Shown piece after piece: positions 1 to 9,224 of a DNA stretch of 64,000 nt. Position 1 is the stretch's first letter. The number at the start of each line of letters is the position of its first letter. Source of the stretch: Pseudomonas entomophila (GTDB lineage Bacteria > Pseudomonadota > Gammaproteobacteria > Pseudomonadales > Pseudomonadaceae); the NCBI RefSeq assembly GCF_013523165.1, contig NZ_JAAMQI010000007.1:1-64000 (forward strand). Reading direction: 5' to 3'. Under the pieces are notes generated by a model, which was not told the origin of the DNA, did no database searches, and saw nothing but the letters and a program-made list of their open reading frames with translations. A program made the translations under genes and the position numbers.

Positions 1-782
1 CCTGCCCGCAGCCTGGACGAGCCAACGCGCGAGATGGTCGTTTGGCCAACCTTATCTCCTGACTGATGAACCATCGGGTTCAGCCCAGCGAACGCAACGA
101 TGGCAGAGGGACTTTCGTACTTCAGCGGATCGCCCAGCTCGGCGAGCAGCAAGGCTGCCGTGGTGTCGCCCAGTCCGTCGATGGAGGTAATCAGTTCACG
201 ACGCCGACGCAGGTCCGGATCGTCATCGATCGTCTGCTCGATGGCCTTGCGAGTCTTTTCCATCTCATCGGTGATGTGCCCGATCACCGCCTTGATCGAT
301 GCCTGGACCGTCAGCGGCGCCACATCCAGACGGTTCTGCTCCATCTGGCGCATTTCCTTCAGGTCGTCCAGGCGGCGTACCAGCGCTCGCAGACGTCGCT
401 GAGCTTCTGGCTCAGGCTCCCATTGGCGCAGCGAGTCGCCCTTGTGCTGAGCATAGGCAGCAATGGTCTTGGCATCGGCTTTGTCGGTCTTGACGCGCCG
501 CAGCTCAAATTCGGCGAACTTCGCGATTACCGCTGGGTTGACGATGCAGACCCGATAGTGACGGGCATGCAGGTATTCGGCCAGCGCCTCATGGTAGGTG
601 CCAGTGGCTTCCATCACCACCCAGGCGCCAGGCTCGGCGTGGGTTTGCAGCCAGGCCTCGAACTGTTCGAAGCCTTTTGAATCGTTGGCCAGTCTGGCCT
701 TGGTGCGGACCTTGCCGTTGGCAAGCGGGGTAGCAATGTCGAAAGATCGCTTGGCGACATCGACGCCAACAACAACGGACAT
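1..782 (-). CDS. IS110-family transposase (3' part beyond window)
   Basis: The minus-strand frame opens with ATG at 782 behind a GGAG ribosome site and reads without a stop to the window edge, giving about 260 residues. The start (MSVVVGVDVAKRSF) carries the first Asp of the RuvC-like DEDD catalytic domain. Further on are a KADAKTIAAYA segment and, near the cut end, ITSIDGLGDTTAALLLAELG followed by FAGLNP, the hallmark of the C-terminal Transposase_20 domain. IS110 enzymes are usually 300-400 residues, so the last part is missing only because the window ends. IS110 elements move by a recombinase-like mechanism and usually lack clear terminal inverted repeats. No other gene of the element is visible. 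The family call is firm; the exact IS name is not determined. Confidence 0.9.
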   Translation of the reverse strand, partial: MSVVVGVDVAKRSFDIATPLANGKVRTKARLANDSKGFEQFEAWLQTHAEPGAWVVMEATGTYHEALAEYLHARHYRVCIVNPAVIAKFAEFELRRVKTDKADAKTIAAYAQHKGDSLRQWEPEPEAQRRLRALVRRLDDLKEMRQMEQNRLDVAPLTVQASIKAVIGHITDEMEKTRKAIEQTIDDDPDLRRRRELITSIDGLGDTTAALLLAELGDPLKYESPSAIVAFAGLNPMVHQSGDKVGQTTISRVGSSRLRA

Positions 783-1312
783 GATCTTCTCCTTCAGACG
801 ATAGGGGGGATCATCCAGCACTCGGTTCAACCTTGTGAATGCGTGCTCACGCCGGGGGCGGGCACTAGATACCGTTCGAACTGTTCGAGTGAGGGTGGAA
901 GGCCCGAGCATATCTACAATGCGGGCTCGATGCCCTAGGAGCGGCTCTGCTTCATGGCCTTCCCTCGATGATCAGTCGAGAACTTTGGCCTGCAAGGAGG
1001 CAAAAGTCGAGATACAAGGAGCGGCCCCTGTGCCGCGATTGGGCCCGCCAGGGCCCACATCAGCACTTGGCAGAAACCATAGAATCTCCCACAAAGGGTG
1101 CGATGGCCTGCAGCGCTGCGGTGTGACTACAGGCCCAATCGCGACATTGGTGCCGCACACACAAGGGGGCGTGACAGCCTGCGACACTGCGAGGTGGTCA
1201 CGGGTGTGGGAGCGGGCTTGCCCGCGAGGCAAGCGCAGTGAACCCCAGCCCACCTGTTCTCTCGAATGCAGAACCCTGCGCCCTGGCGCGCCACTGACCC
1301 CGAGGCCAACCG
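783..1312. repeat. Gene-free spacer: IS flank and composite palindromic repeats
   Basis: No credible gene is seen in these 530 bases. The first 100-150 bases should be the 5' noncoding end of the IS110 element; I cannot place its edge. From about 1017 to 1240 the spacer is built of degenerate palindromic modules shared with 22686-22814 and 32690-32825. These include an AGGAGCGGCCCC...GGGCCCAC arm (1017-1057), a core resembling AGCCTGC-CGCGGTGTGGCTAC (1107-1132 and again 1173-1200), and a REP-type GTGGGAGCGGGCTTGCCCGC arm at 1206-1225. A small palindrome CGAACTGTTCG lies at 877-887. Confidence 0.6.
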
Positions 1313-2362
1313 ATGACGACGCTGTTCGATCCGATCACCCTGGGCGACCTGCCCCTGCCCAACCGCATCATCATGGCACCCTTGACCCGCTGCCGCGCCA
1401 GCGAAGGCCGTGTGCCCAACGCGCTGATGGCCGAGTACTACACACAACGCGCCAGCGCCGGGCTGATCCTCAGCGAGGCGACGTCGGTGACGCCGATGGG
1501 CGTCGGCTACCCGGACACGCCGGGCATCTGGACCCAGGAACAGGTCCGTGGCTGGACCCAGGTGACCGAGGCCGTGCATGCCGCCGGTGGGCGGATCTTC
1601 CTGCAGCTCTGGCACGTGGGCCGCATCTCGCACCCGACCTACCTCGATGGTCGCACCCCAGTCGCGCCCAGCGCACTCAAGCCCGCAGGCCATGTCAGCC
1701 TGGTACGCCCGATCACCGACTACCCAACGCCACGTGCACTGGAGACCGACGAAATCGCCGAAGTCGTCGAGGCCTTCCGTGTCGGCGCCGAGCATGCCAA
1801 GGCGGCCGGCTTCGATGGTGTGGAGATCCACGGCGCCAACGGGTACCTGCTCGACCAGTTCCTGCAAAGCAGCACCAACCAGCGTGACGACCGCTACGGT
1901 GGCACCCTGGAGAACCGCGCACGGCTGATGCTGGAGGTCACCGATGCAGTGATCGGCGTGTGGGGCGCGCAACGGGTCGGCATGCACCTGGCGCCTCGCG
2001 CCGATGCCCACGACATGGGCGACGCCAACCGGGCCGAAACCTTCACCTATATCGCTCGTGAACTGGGTGCCCGCGGCCTGGCCTTCCTCTGCGCCCGTGA
2101 GCAGGAAGCCGATGACAGCCTCGGGCCGCAGCTCAGACAAGCCTTCGGCGGCCCCTACATCGCCAACGAAGGCTTCGACAAGGCCAGCGCCACGGCCGCA
2201 TTGACCGAAGGCCGCGCCGATGCAGTGGCGTTCGGCGTGCCCTTCATCGCCAACCCGGACCTGCCGGCACGACTGGCAGCCGACGCGCCGCTCAACCCGG
2301 CCCGTCCGGAAACGTTCTATGGCCAGGGGCCGGTGGGTTACATCGACTACCCTCGCCTCTGA
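1313..2362 (+). CDS. xenB: Xenobiotic reductase B, old yellow enzyme family
   Basis: FMN-dependent, NAD(P)H-using ene-reductase of the old yellow enzyme family, expected in the cytosol. Members reduce activated alkenes, nitrate esters and nitroaromatics. The 349-residue TIM barrel has the family's usual length. It shows PLTRCRA near residue 23 (flavin site), LQLWHVGR at 97-104, and the substrate-anion pair His173/Asn176 in EIHGANGYLLDQFLQ, followed by the RYGG-ENR segment. It ends in YGQGPVGYIDYP, typical of the XenB/NemA subgroup. The ATG is preceded by a GAGG ribosome site. It converges with the coiled-coil gene 20 bp downstream. The XenB assignment rests on remembered similarity to the P. 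putida and P. fluorescens proteins; NemA is the alternative name. Confidence 0.88.
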   Translation: MTTLFDPITLGDLPLPNRIIMAPLTRCRASEGRVPNALMAEYYTQRASAGLILSEATSVTPMGVGYPDTPGIWTQEQVRGWTQVTEAVHAAGGRIFLQLWHVGRISHPTYLDGRTPVAPSALKPAGHVSLVRPITDYPTPRALETDEIAEVVEAFRVGAEHAKAAGFDGVEIHGANGYLLDQFLQSSTNQRDDRYGGTLENRARLMLEVTDAVIGVWGAQRVGMHLAPRADAHDMGDANRAETFTYIARELGARGLAFLCAREQEADDSLGPQLRQAFGGPYIANEGFDKASATAALTEGRADAVAFGVPFIANPDLPARLAADAPLNPARPETFYGQGPVGYIDYPRL

Positions 2363-2382
2363 GACGGCAACACCTCTGCGGG

Positions 2383-3213
2383 TCAGCGCCGGGCATCAGG
2401 CCTGGCGTTGATCTGCTGCTGAAGGTTCTGCACCTGACTCTGCAAGGTGTTGAGGTTGCGGCTGACCTGGGTGCGGAAGGCATCGAACTCTTGCACCGAG
2501 GCGCCGCCGGTCGCACTCGGTGCCGGGCGGTTCTCGAGCTGCGCCTTGAGCACCAGCATGTCCTGCTGCAGAGCGTCGAGCGCCGCGGTGGGGTCGCCCT
2601 GCTGCTTCAAGGCAGCCAGCTCGCCGTCCAGGCGCTTGAGCCCGTCCCCCAGCGCGCGGCCGTCGACCTGGGCCGTCTTGAGCGTGGCCAGGTCGGCGGT
2701 GATCGACTGCACCTGTTCCTGCACGCGTGCCTGCGCCTCGCTCAAGGCCGCCTGCTGACGCTGGGATTCGGCCAGGGCTTGCTCGAGGCGCTTGCCCAGG
2801 TCGCCCGCCTGGCCCACCACGCCGTCCTGCTGCTTGCCCTGCTCGTCCAGGGCGGCCTGCAATTGGCGAATCTGCAGCTTCAGGGCCTCGGTGTCGGTGC
2901 TGACGCTGGACTCGCGGGCCTGTACTCGACCGCTGATGACGTTCAACCGCCCTGCGGCCTCCTCGCTGATGCGCGCGAAGCTCTCCTGGGTCGCGACCAG
3001 CTGCTGCTCGAGCAAGGCGATCTGCTGGGCGCTCCACCAGCCCAGCCCGGCCAGGGCGATGCACGCCGCGCCCAGTAGCGCCCACAGCGGCCCGGTGCCG
3101 GCCGAGCGCGTCGGGCGCGGATGAGCATGGGCAGCGCGCAAGGGGGCGTCGTCACGGGCGCCGGCATGCAGCGCGGGGACATCGTCGGGATCATCGTGGG
3201 TATCGTTACGCAT
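2383..3213 (-). CDS. Single-pass membrane protein with long coiled coil
   Basis: The 276-residue protein has an acidic, His/Pro-rich cytosolic head (about residues 1-38), one hydrophobic segment (PLWALLGAACIALAGLGWW, about 42-60) and a long Gln/Ala/Leu-rich coiled coil to the end, with repeated LEQ, LQAAL and LKQQ heptads. No catalytic motif is visible. I chose ATG 3213 over an upstream TTG at 3240 because the codons between them look noncoding and the ATG opens a natural polar head. It lies 75 bp beyond the epimerase gene on the same strand and could be cotranscribed. The architecture suggests a scaffold or tether at the inner membrane; no specific function can be assigned. Confidence 0.75.
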   Translation of the reverse strand: MRNDTHDDPDDVPALHAGARDDAPLRAAHAHPRPTRSAGTGPLWALLGAACIALAGLGWWSAQQIALLEQQLVATQESFARISEEAAGRLNVISGRVQARESSVSTDTEALKLQIRQLQAALDEQGKQQDGVVGQAGDLGKRLEQALAESQRQQAALSEAQARVQEQVQSITADLATLKTAQVDGRALGDGLKRLDGELAALKQQGDPTAALDALQQDMLVLKAQLENRPAPSATGGASVQEFDAFRTQVSRNLNTLQSQVQNLQQQINARPDARR

Positions 3214-3288
3214 CTGAAGCTTCACCACGGGGGCAACCAAAAGAGGCGCCAGTATAAACCGTCCAGGCCAGCGTTCGGCAGCGAGGCC

Positions 3289-4275
3289 TCACTGACCGCC
3301 CTGCCCCTTCCACCAGGTGCAGAACTCGTCCAGGGCCGCCCACAGGCTGACCTGGGGACGGTAGCCGAGTCGCTGGCGCGCACGGCTGATGTCGAGGGTG
3401 AAATCCTGGCTCAAGGCCTGCACATCGTGACGCGACTGGCTGGGCTGCGGACGCCCTGGCCAGGCCCGGCAGACGGCTTCGCTCAGGGCGCCCAGGCCAT
3501 AGGCCAGCCCGGGGTCGCAGTAACGCGTCACCGGCGGCAACCCCATCTGACGCATGACGTAGTTGACCACGTCCCACAGCGGCAGCGGGTGACCGTTGCT
3601 GATGTTGTACACCTGACCCAGGGCGTCTTCCTCGGCGAAGACGGCGGCCAACAAGGCATCGTTGAGGTTGTGCACGCTGGTGAAGTCGACGCGGTTCAGA
3701 CCGTTGCCGATGATCGCCAGCCGACGCTTGCGGTGGCGCTGCATCAGGTGCGGGAAGAATCCGGCATCGCCTGCGCCGGTCACCCGATGGGGGCGCACGG
3801 CCAGCGTTTCGAGGCCGAACTCCTGGGCACCGAACACCTTCTGCTCGGCCAGAAAGCGAGTCAACGCCTGTGGGCCGCGCAAGCGACGCGGCAGCGGGTC
3901 TTCGTGGATCTCGGTGCGGCCCGGGCCATACACCGCCGAGGAGGACACATAGACCAGCCGCCGCACATGCTCCTTGAGGCTGCCTTCGACGATGTTCTCG
4001 GTGGTCACCACGTTGGCCTGGTGAAGCGCCTGATAACCGCCCCATTGCCCCTGCATGCCCGCGCAATGGACCACGACATCGACACCCTGGCACACGCGCC
4101 GGGCCAGACGTGCATCGCCCAGGTCGCCCGGCATGAAGTGCGCGCCGCGCTTGACCAGGTGCTCGACCCCTTCGGCACGACGGCCATTGACCCGGACGTC
4201 GAGGCCCTGTTCGAGCGCGAAACGGGCGAAACGGCCGCCTATGAAGCCGCTCGCACCGGTGACCAGAATTCGCAT
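3289..4275 (-). CDS. NAD-dependent epimerase/dehydratase (extended SDR)
   Basis: Extended short-chain dehydrogenase/reductase of 328 residues. The N-terminus MRILVTGASGFIGG is the Rossmann TGxxGxxG dinucleotide site, and YVSSSAVYG follows at the usual catalytic Ser position. The canonical YxxxK is not clean: the corresponding stretch reads LTRFLAEQK, with Phe where Tyr is expected, so catalysis may differ from classical sugar epimerases. The start at 4275 removes 11 residues of an upstream extension and has a GAGG site. Genes of this type at this locus are annotated as NAD-dependent epimerases; relatives act on nucleotide sugars or on 3-beta-hydroxysteroid-like substrates. The substrate is unknown. 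It reads away from argP, 49 bp from that gene's stop. Confidence 0.8.
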   Translation of the reverse strand: MRILVTGASGFIGGRFARFALEQGLDVRVNGRRAEGVEHLVKRGAHFMPGDLGDARLARRVCQGVDVVVHCAGMQGQWGGYQALHQANVVTTENIVEGSLKEHVRRLVYVSSSAVYGPGRTEIHEDPLPRRLRGPQALTRFLAEQKVFGAQEFGLETLAVRPHRVTGAGDAGFFPHLMQRHRKRRLAIIGNGLNRVDFTSVHNLNDALLAAVFAEEDALGQVYNISNGHPLPLWDVVNYVMRQMGLPPVTRYCDPGLAYGLGALSEAVCRAWPGRPQPSQSRHDVQALSQDFTLDISRARQRLGYRPQVSLWAALDEFCTWWKGQGGQ

Positions 4276-4324
4276 GTTTGACCTCGCCTTGCCAGATTCC
4301 AGATGCAACAGACGCCCGCCGGGC

Positions 4325-5215
4325 CTACAACGGCACCAGCCAGTGCGCTGCCGCCTGTCGCAGGTGCTCGGTCAGGTGGCCGAGCAGCATCCCGCCATTG
4401 CGCCAATGATGCCAGTACAACGGCACGTCGATGGGCGTGTCCGGGCAGATCTCCACCAGCTGGCCCGTCTCCAGGTGCGTCAGGATCTGGCATTCCGGCA
4501 CCATTCCCCAGCCCAGCCCGGCCTCGGTCATGCGCAAGAAGCCTTCGGCCGAGGGGCACAAGTGGTGGACGAACCCTCCTTCGAGGCCCAGCGAGGCCAG
4601 GTACCGGTGTTGCAGGAAGTCATCGGGGCCGAACACGATCGCCGGCAATCGACTCAGCCGTGCCTTGTCAAACCCGTTCGCAAAGTGGCGCGTCATGAAG
4701 GCCGGGCTCGCCACCGCACGGTAGCGCATGGCGCCCAGCGGCAGGCAGCGTGCCCCGGCCACGGGGCGCTCGCTGCCGCACAGACAGGCGGCGACTTCAC
4801 CGGCCTTCATGCGCCGCAGGCCCACGTCCTGGTCTTCGACCACCAGCTCCAGCAGCAGCGACTGGGCCGCGCAGAACGGCCCGATCGCGCCTGCCCACCA
4901 GGTCGCCAGGCTGTCGGCATTGAGCGCGATGCGCATCCGCTCCGGCATGCCGTCGGCCTCCAGCGCAGGCACCTGGCGCTGCAGGTCGCGCTCCAGCAAT
5001 CGCACCTGCTGAACGTGGTTGAGCAGCTGGCGACCGACGTCGGTAGGCAACGGCGGTGTGGCCCGCACCAGCACCGGCTGACCGACACGCGCCTCGAGCA
5101 GTTTGACCCGTTGCGACACGGCCGACTGCGACAGCCCCAGGACCTGGGCGGCGCGTTCGAACCCGCCTTGCTCGATGACCGCCGCCAGGGCGGCCAGCAA
5201 CTTGTAGTCGAACAT
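4325..5215 (-). CDS. argP: LysR-family regulator ArgP (IciA type)
   Basis: LysR transcription factor of 296 residues. An N-terminal winged helix-turn-helix (FERAAQVLGLSQSAVSQRVK, about residues 19-38) is followed by a LysR effector domain ending HWLVPL. The very short lead (MFDYKLLAALAAVI) and SQRVKLLEARVGQPVLVR match ArgP/IciA. In E. coli ArgP senses arginine and lysine and controls argO. Here it faces an ArgO-type exporter across a 123-bp divergent spacer, the classic arrangement. The start is the ATG at 5215; the open frame continues upstream but loses family character. It probably regulates argO and perhaps itself from the shared spacer. Confidence 0.9.
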   Translation of the reverse strand: MFDYKLLAALAAVIEQGGFERAAQVLGLSQSAVSQRVKLLEARVGQPVLVRATPPLPTDVGRQLLNHVQQVRLLERDLQRQVPALEADGMPERMRIALNADSLATWWAGAIGPFCAAQSLLLELVVEDQDVGLRRMKAGEVAACLCGSERPVAGARCLPLGAMRYRAVASPAFMTRHFANGFDKARLSRLPAIVFGPDDFLQHRYLASLGLEGGFVHHLCPSAEGFLRMTEAGLGWGMVPECQILTHLETGQLVEICPDTPIDVPLYWHHWRNGGMLLGHLTEHLRQAAAHWLVPL

Positions 5216-5338
5216 CGTTTTCCCTAATGCCGGATCAGCGTTATTTGTTTTTCTTATATCGTAGCCAGCGCCAGAATGCTCGCCTTCATATCGACGATCG
5301 CGTTGCCTACCGGGCAACGTCAGGGGAGCACTTCTCGC
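5216..5338. promoter_or_regulatory. argP-argO divergent regulatory spacer
   Basis: A T-rich stretch (5241-5260, TTATTTGTTTTTCTTATATC) stands out from the GC-rich background and is the natural candidate for ArgP binding and the argO core promoter. A short perfect hairpin, CGTTGCC (5301-5307) paired with GGCAACG (5313-5319), lies in the likely argO 5' leader just before the AGGGGAG ribosome site. Position and composition are seen; ArgP binding is inferred from the E. coli argP-argO system. Confidence 0.5.
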
Positions 5339-5938
5339 ATGTGGCAAAGTTATCTCAACGGGCTGTTGGTGTCCTTGGGCCTGATCATGGCCATCGGCAC
5401 CCAGAATGCCTTCGTGCTGGCCCAGAGTCTGCGCCGCGAACACCACCTGCCGGTGGCCGCACTCTGCGTGTTGTGCGACGCGCTGCTGGTGAGCGCTGGC
5501 GTGTTCGGCCTGGCCACGGTGCTCGCCAACAGCCCGATACTGCTGACCGTGGCCCGCTGGGGCGGCGCGGCGTTTCTGGTGTGGTACGCCAGCAAGGCGC
5601 TGCTGCGCGCCTGCAGCCGACAGAGCCTCGCGCAGCAGCAGGGTCTGGGCCTGCGCTCGCGTCGGGCCGTGTTGCTCAGCGCCCTGGCGGTGACCCTGCT
5701 CAACCCGCACGTGTACATCGACACCGTGTTGCTGATCGGCTCGCTCGGCGCCCAGCAGCCCGTGCCAGGCGCCTACGTCGCCGGCGCCGCCAGCGCGTCG
5801 CTGATCTGGTTCTTCACCCTGGCCCTGGCCGCTGCCTGGCTCGCCCCCTGGCTGGCGCGTCCGACCACCTGGCGCCTGGTCGACCTCATGGTCGCGGCGA
5901 TGATGTTCGCGGTGGCGGTGCAATTGGTGGTGGGGTGA
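5339..5938 (+). CDS. argO: LysE/ArgO-family amino acid exporter
   Basis: Inner-membrane basic amino acid exporter, 199 residues, which is the normal length. It starts [20 protein letters not shown], with the signature GxQNAFVL ([14 protein letters not shown]), a second motif [12 protein letters not shown], and [15 protein letters not shown], the family's NPxxYxD element. Five to six hydrophobic helices cover nearly the whole protein. ATG 5339 is preferred over an upstream ATG at 5276 because it has a GGGGAG site and begins exactly as family members do. It is divergent from argP, which likely induces it when arginine or lysine accumulates. Confidence 0.88.
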   Translation: MWQSYLNGLLVSLGLIMAIGTQNAFVLAQSLRREHHLPVAALCVLCDALLVSAGVFGLATVLANSPILLTVARWGGAAFLVWYASKALLRACSRQSLAQQQGLGLRSRRAVLLSALAVTLLNPHVYIDTVLLIGSLGAQQPVPGAYVAGAASASLIWFFTLALAAAWLAPWLARPTTWRLVDLMVAAMMFAVAVQLVVG

Positions 5939-5974
5939 GCTGCACGCTGCCTGTCCCTGTCCCTCAGCTCTAAC

Positions 5975-6005
5975 TTGCGGTCTGCCGCTCCCCAGATGCT
6001 ATGAT
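5975..6005 (+). promoter_or_regulatory. Candidate sodB promoter (extended -10)
   Basis: TATGAT at 6000-6005 is preceded by TGC, forming an extended -10 (TGnTATGAT). A TTGCGG at 5975-5980 could be a -35, but the 19-bp spacing is long. A leader of about 100 bases to the sodB start would result. Sequence match only. Confidence 0.45.
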
Positions 6006-6107
6006 CCGGCCCCGCGTCGCAAAGAGTACAAACTCGCCGACGCGTTGAAGGCCGCCCGTGATCGGCCTTGCGTCCCCTCGCAAACAGACCTGAACAGGAG
6101 AACGACC

Positions 6108-6704
<597 letters not shown>

Positions 6705-6719
6705 TCCCGACGTTTCCTG

Positions 6720-6784
6720 AGCCCGGCGCGTGCCGTGATGCCGTTCGATCCCGAACGTCGTCGCGGCAACCGCCGGGCTTTTTT
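6720..6784 (+). terminator. Rho-independent terminator of sodB
   Basis: GCCCGGCG (6721-6728) pairs with CGCCGGGC (6771-6778) followed by six T. The 42-base interval contains a second smaller inverted repeat (CCGTTCGATCCCGAACG). This gives a branched or long hairpin with a U-tract right after sodB. With the bifA promoter candidate it fills the 307-base gap between sodB and bifA; nothing else is seen there. Confidence 0.75.
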
Positions 6785-6808
6785 CATCCTGTCATGCGCT
6801 GGGACAAC

Positions 6809-6836
6809 TTGCCGCACGCGTATGGCACGCTAACAT
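6809..6836 (+). promoter_or_regulatory. Weak candidate bifA promoter
   Basis: TTGCCG (6809-6814) and TAACAT (6831-6836) are separated by 16 bp in the sodB-bifA gap. This is a modest sigma70 match; no other promoter-like element there is better. Confidence 0.3.
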
Positions 6837-7011
6837 CAAGCAGTGGCAAGCGACGAGGCGCTCATGCAGCGCCAGGAAGCGGCCGATAGCGTCATCAGGA
6901 CGCCGCCACGCACCACGAAACGAACCCGCTGCCCGAGCAGCATCGGTGGATAGTGCGCGAGCCACTTTAATGGCAGTATGCCGTCACGCGCATGGATGAA
7001 GGACACCTCCG

Positions 7012-9063
7012 TTGAAGCTGGAATTCAAGAACAGCTTGTCGGTCAAGCTGCTGAGGGTCGTGTTGCTGTCGGCGCTGGCGGTAGGCGTCGTTCTGAGCTG
7101 CGCGCAAATCGTCTTCGATGCCTACAAGACGCGCCAGGCCGTGGCCACCGATGGCCAGCGCATCCTCGACATGTTCCGCGACCCCTCCACGCAGGCGGTC
7201 TACAGCCTGGACCGTGAGATGGGCATGCAGGTCATGGAAGGCCTGTTCCAGGATGAGTCGGTGCGCATGGCCTCGATCGGCCACCCCAACGAAACCATGC
7301 TGGCGGACAAGGCCCGCCCGATGAAAGAGACGCCCACGCGCTGGCTCACCGACCCGATCCTGGGCAGCGAGCGCAACTTCACCACGCAATTGGTGGGGCG
7401 CGGCCCCTACAGCGAATACTACGGCGACTTGCGCATCACGCTGGACACCGCCCGCTACGGCGAAGACTTTCTGGTCAACGCGGTGATCATCTTCGTCTCG
7501 GGTGTGCTGCGCGCGCTGGCCATGGGCCTGGTCCTGTACCTGGTGTACCACTGGCTGCTGACCAAACCGCTGTCGAAGATCATCGAGCACCTGACGCACA
7601 TCAACCCTGACCGCCCCAGTCAGCACCAGATCCCGCAGCTCAAGGGCAACGAGAAGAACGAGCTGGGCCTGTGGGTCGACACCGCCAACCAGTTGCTGGC
7701 CTCCATCGAACGCAACACGCATTTGCGCCACGAGGCTGAAAGCAGCCTGCAACGCATGGCCCAGTACGACTTTCTCACCGGCCTGCCCAATCGCCAGCAA
7801 CTGCAACAGCAACTGGACATGATCCTGGACGATGCCGGGCGCCTGCAGCGCCGCGTGGCGGTGCTGTGCTTCGGGCTGGATGACTTCAAGGGCATCAACG
7901 AACAGTTCAATTACCAGGCTGGTGACCAGTTGCTGCTGGCGCTGGCCGACCGCCTGCGTGCCCACAGCGGTCGCCTGGGCGCGCTGGCCCGGCTGGGCGG
8001 GGATCAGTTCGCGCTGGTTCAGGCCAACATCGAGCAGCCCTACGAAGCCGCCGAGCTGGCGCAGACCATCCTCGACGACCTGGAGGCGCCCTTCTCGCTC
8101 GAACAGCAACGGATTCGCCTGCGCGCCACCATCGGCATCACGCTGTTCCCCGAAGACGGCGACAGCACCGAGAAACTGCTGCAAAAAGCCGAACAGACCA
8201 TGACCTTGGCCAAGGCCCGGTCGCGCAACCGCTACCAGTTCTACGTCGCCAGCGTGGACAGCGAGATCCGTCGGCGACGGGAGTTGGAGAAGGACCTGCG
8301 CGAAGCCCTGGCGCACGATCAGTTCTACCTGGTCTACCAGCCGCAGATCAGTTACCGCGACAAGCGTGTGGTCGGCGTCGAAGCGCTGCTGCGCTGGCAG
8401 CATCCGCGCCTGGGCCTGGTGCCGCCCGACCAGTTCATCCCGCTGGCCGAACAGAACGGCTGCATCATCGCCATCGGCGAGTGGATTCTCGACCAGGCCT
8501 GCCGGCAGTTGCGCGAGTGGCACGATCAAGGGTTCAGCGAGTTGCGCATGGCGGTCAACCTGTCGACCGTCCAGCTGCACCACAACGAACTGCCGCGGGT
8601 GGTCAACAACCTGCTGCAGGCCTACCGGTTGCCACCCGGTAGCCTGGAGCTGGAAGTCACCGAGACCGGCCTGATGGAAGACATCAGCACCGCGGCGCAG
8701 CACCTGCTGAGCCTGCGCCGCTCCGGTGCCCTGATCGCCATCGATGACTTCGGCACCGGGTATTCGTCGCTCAGCTACCTGAAGTCGCTGCCGCTGGACA
8801 AGATCAAGATCGACAAGAGTTTCGTCCAGGACCTGATCGACGATGACGACGACGCCACCATCGTGCGGGCGATCATCCAGTTGGGCAAGAGCCTGGGCAT
8901 GCAGGTGATCGCCGAGGGCGTGGAGACTGCCGAGCAGGAGACCTACATCATCGCCCAGGGCTGCCACGAAGGTCAGGGCTACCACTACAGCAAGCCCTTG
9001 CCGGCACGCGAGCTGACACAGTTCATCCGGCACACCCGGCAGGCGCAGGTCTCGGCGCTCTGA
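7012..9063 (+). CDS. bifA: c-di-GMP phosphodiesterase BifA (GGDQF-EAL)
   Basis: Inner-membrane protein of 683 residues. It has an N-terminal transmembrane helix (about 12-35), a periplasmic region, a second helix (about 160-185), a GGDEF domain with the degenerate motif GGDQF, and a C-terminal EAL domain. The EAL domain looks active: EALLRW, MAVNLS, VTETGLM, IDDFGTGYSS, KIDKSF and AEGVET are all present. BifA of P. aeruginosa and P. putida is known for exactly this GGDQF plus active EAL pairing. It hydrolyses c-di-GMP, favouring motility and biofilm dispersal. The start is TTG at 7012 with an AAGGAC site. The position next to sodB matches the P. aeruginosa sodB-bifA order as I remember it. 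Confidence 0.92.
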   Translation: MKLEFKNSLSVKLLRVVLLSALAVGVVLSCAQIVFDAYKTRQAVATDGQRILDMFRDPSTQAVYSLDREMGMQVMEGLFQDESVRMASIGHPNETMLADKARPMKETPTRWLTDPILGSERNFTTQLVGRGPYSEYYGDLRITLDTARYGEDFLVNAVIIFVSGVLRALAMGLVLYLVYHWLLTKPLSKIIEHLTHINPDRPSQHQIPQLKGNEKNELGLWVDTANQLLASIERNTHLRHEAESSLQRMAQYDFLTGLPNRQQLQQQLDMILDDAGRLQRRVAVLCFGLDDFKGINEQFNYQAGDQLLLALADRLRAHSGRLGALARLGGDQFALVQANIEQPYEAAELAQTILDDLEAPFSLEQQRIRLRATIGITLFPEDGDSTEKLLQKAEQTMTLAKARSRNRYQFYVASVDSEIRRRRELEKDLREALAHDQFYLVYQPQISYRDKRVVGVEALLRWQHPRLGLVPPDQFIPLAEQNGCIIAIGEWILDQACRQLREWHDQGFSELRMAVNLSTVQLHHNELPRVVNNLLQAYRLPPGSLELEVTETGLMEDISTAAQHLLSLRRSGALIAIDDFGTGYSSLSYLKSLPLDKIKIDKSFVQDLIDDDDDATIVRAIIQLGKSLGMQVIAEGVETAEQETYIIAQGCHEGQGYHYSKPLPARELTQFIRHTRQAQVSAL

Positions 9064-9133
9064 CGCGCGACGCCGAGCTGGGTGAGCGATACGCCCTGTA
9101 ACGACCCTCACCTTCGAGATTTGCGCCAACCCC

Positions 9134-9163
9134 TTTACATAAAATGCAAATCTTTCGCATTAT
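9134..9163 (+). promoter_or_regulatory. Putative Fur box overlapping icmP promoter
   Basis: TGCAAATCTTTCGCA (9145-9159) matches the 7-1-7 Fur consensus TGATAATNATTATCA at 10 of 14 defined positions. It lies within a wider inverted repeat AATGC...GCATT. A -35-like TTTACA (9134-9139) and a -10-like CATTAT (9158-9163), spaced 18 bp, flank it, so repressor binding would block polymerase. The imelysin-type genes downstream fit iron control. Binding itself is inferred. Confidence 0.55.
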
Positions 9164-9224
9164 GTGCCGGTTTCGCGTGCCGCCGGCACACAGTCCCACT
9201 CCCTTGACGCAGGAAACACCGACC

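Noticed and set aside
835..1887. 350-codon plus-strand frame before and into xenB
   Set aside because: It runs through palindromic repeats and then out of frame inside xenB; product is Arg/Pro-rich with no family character.
5216..5923. Long N-terminal extension of ArgP
   Set aside because: It is antisense to argO, and the LysR helix-turn-helix begins properly at 5215.
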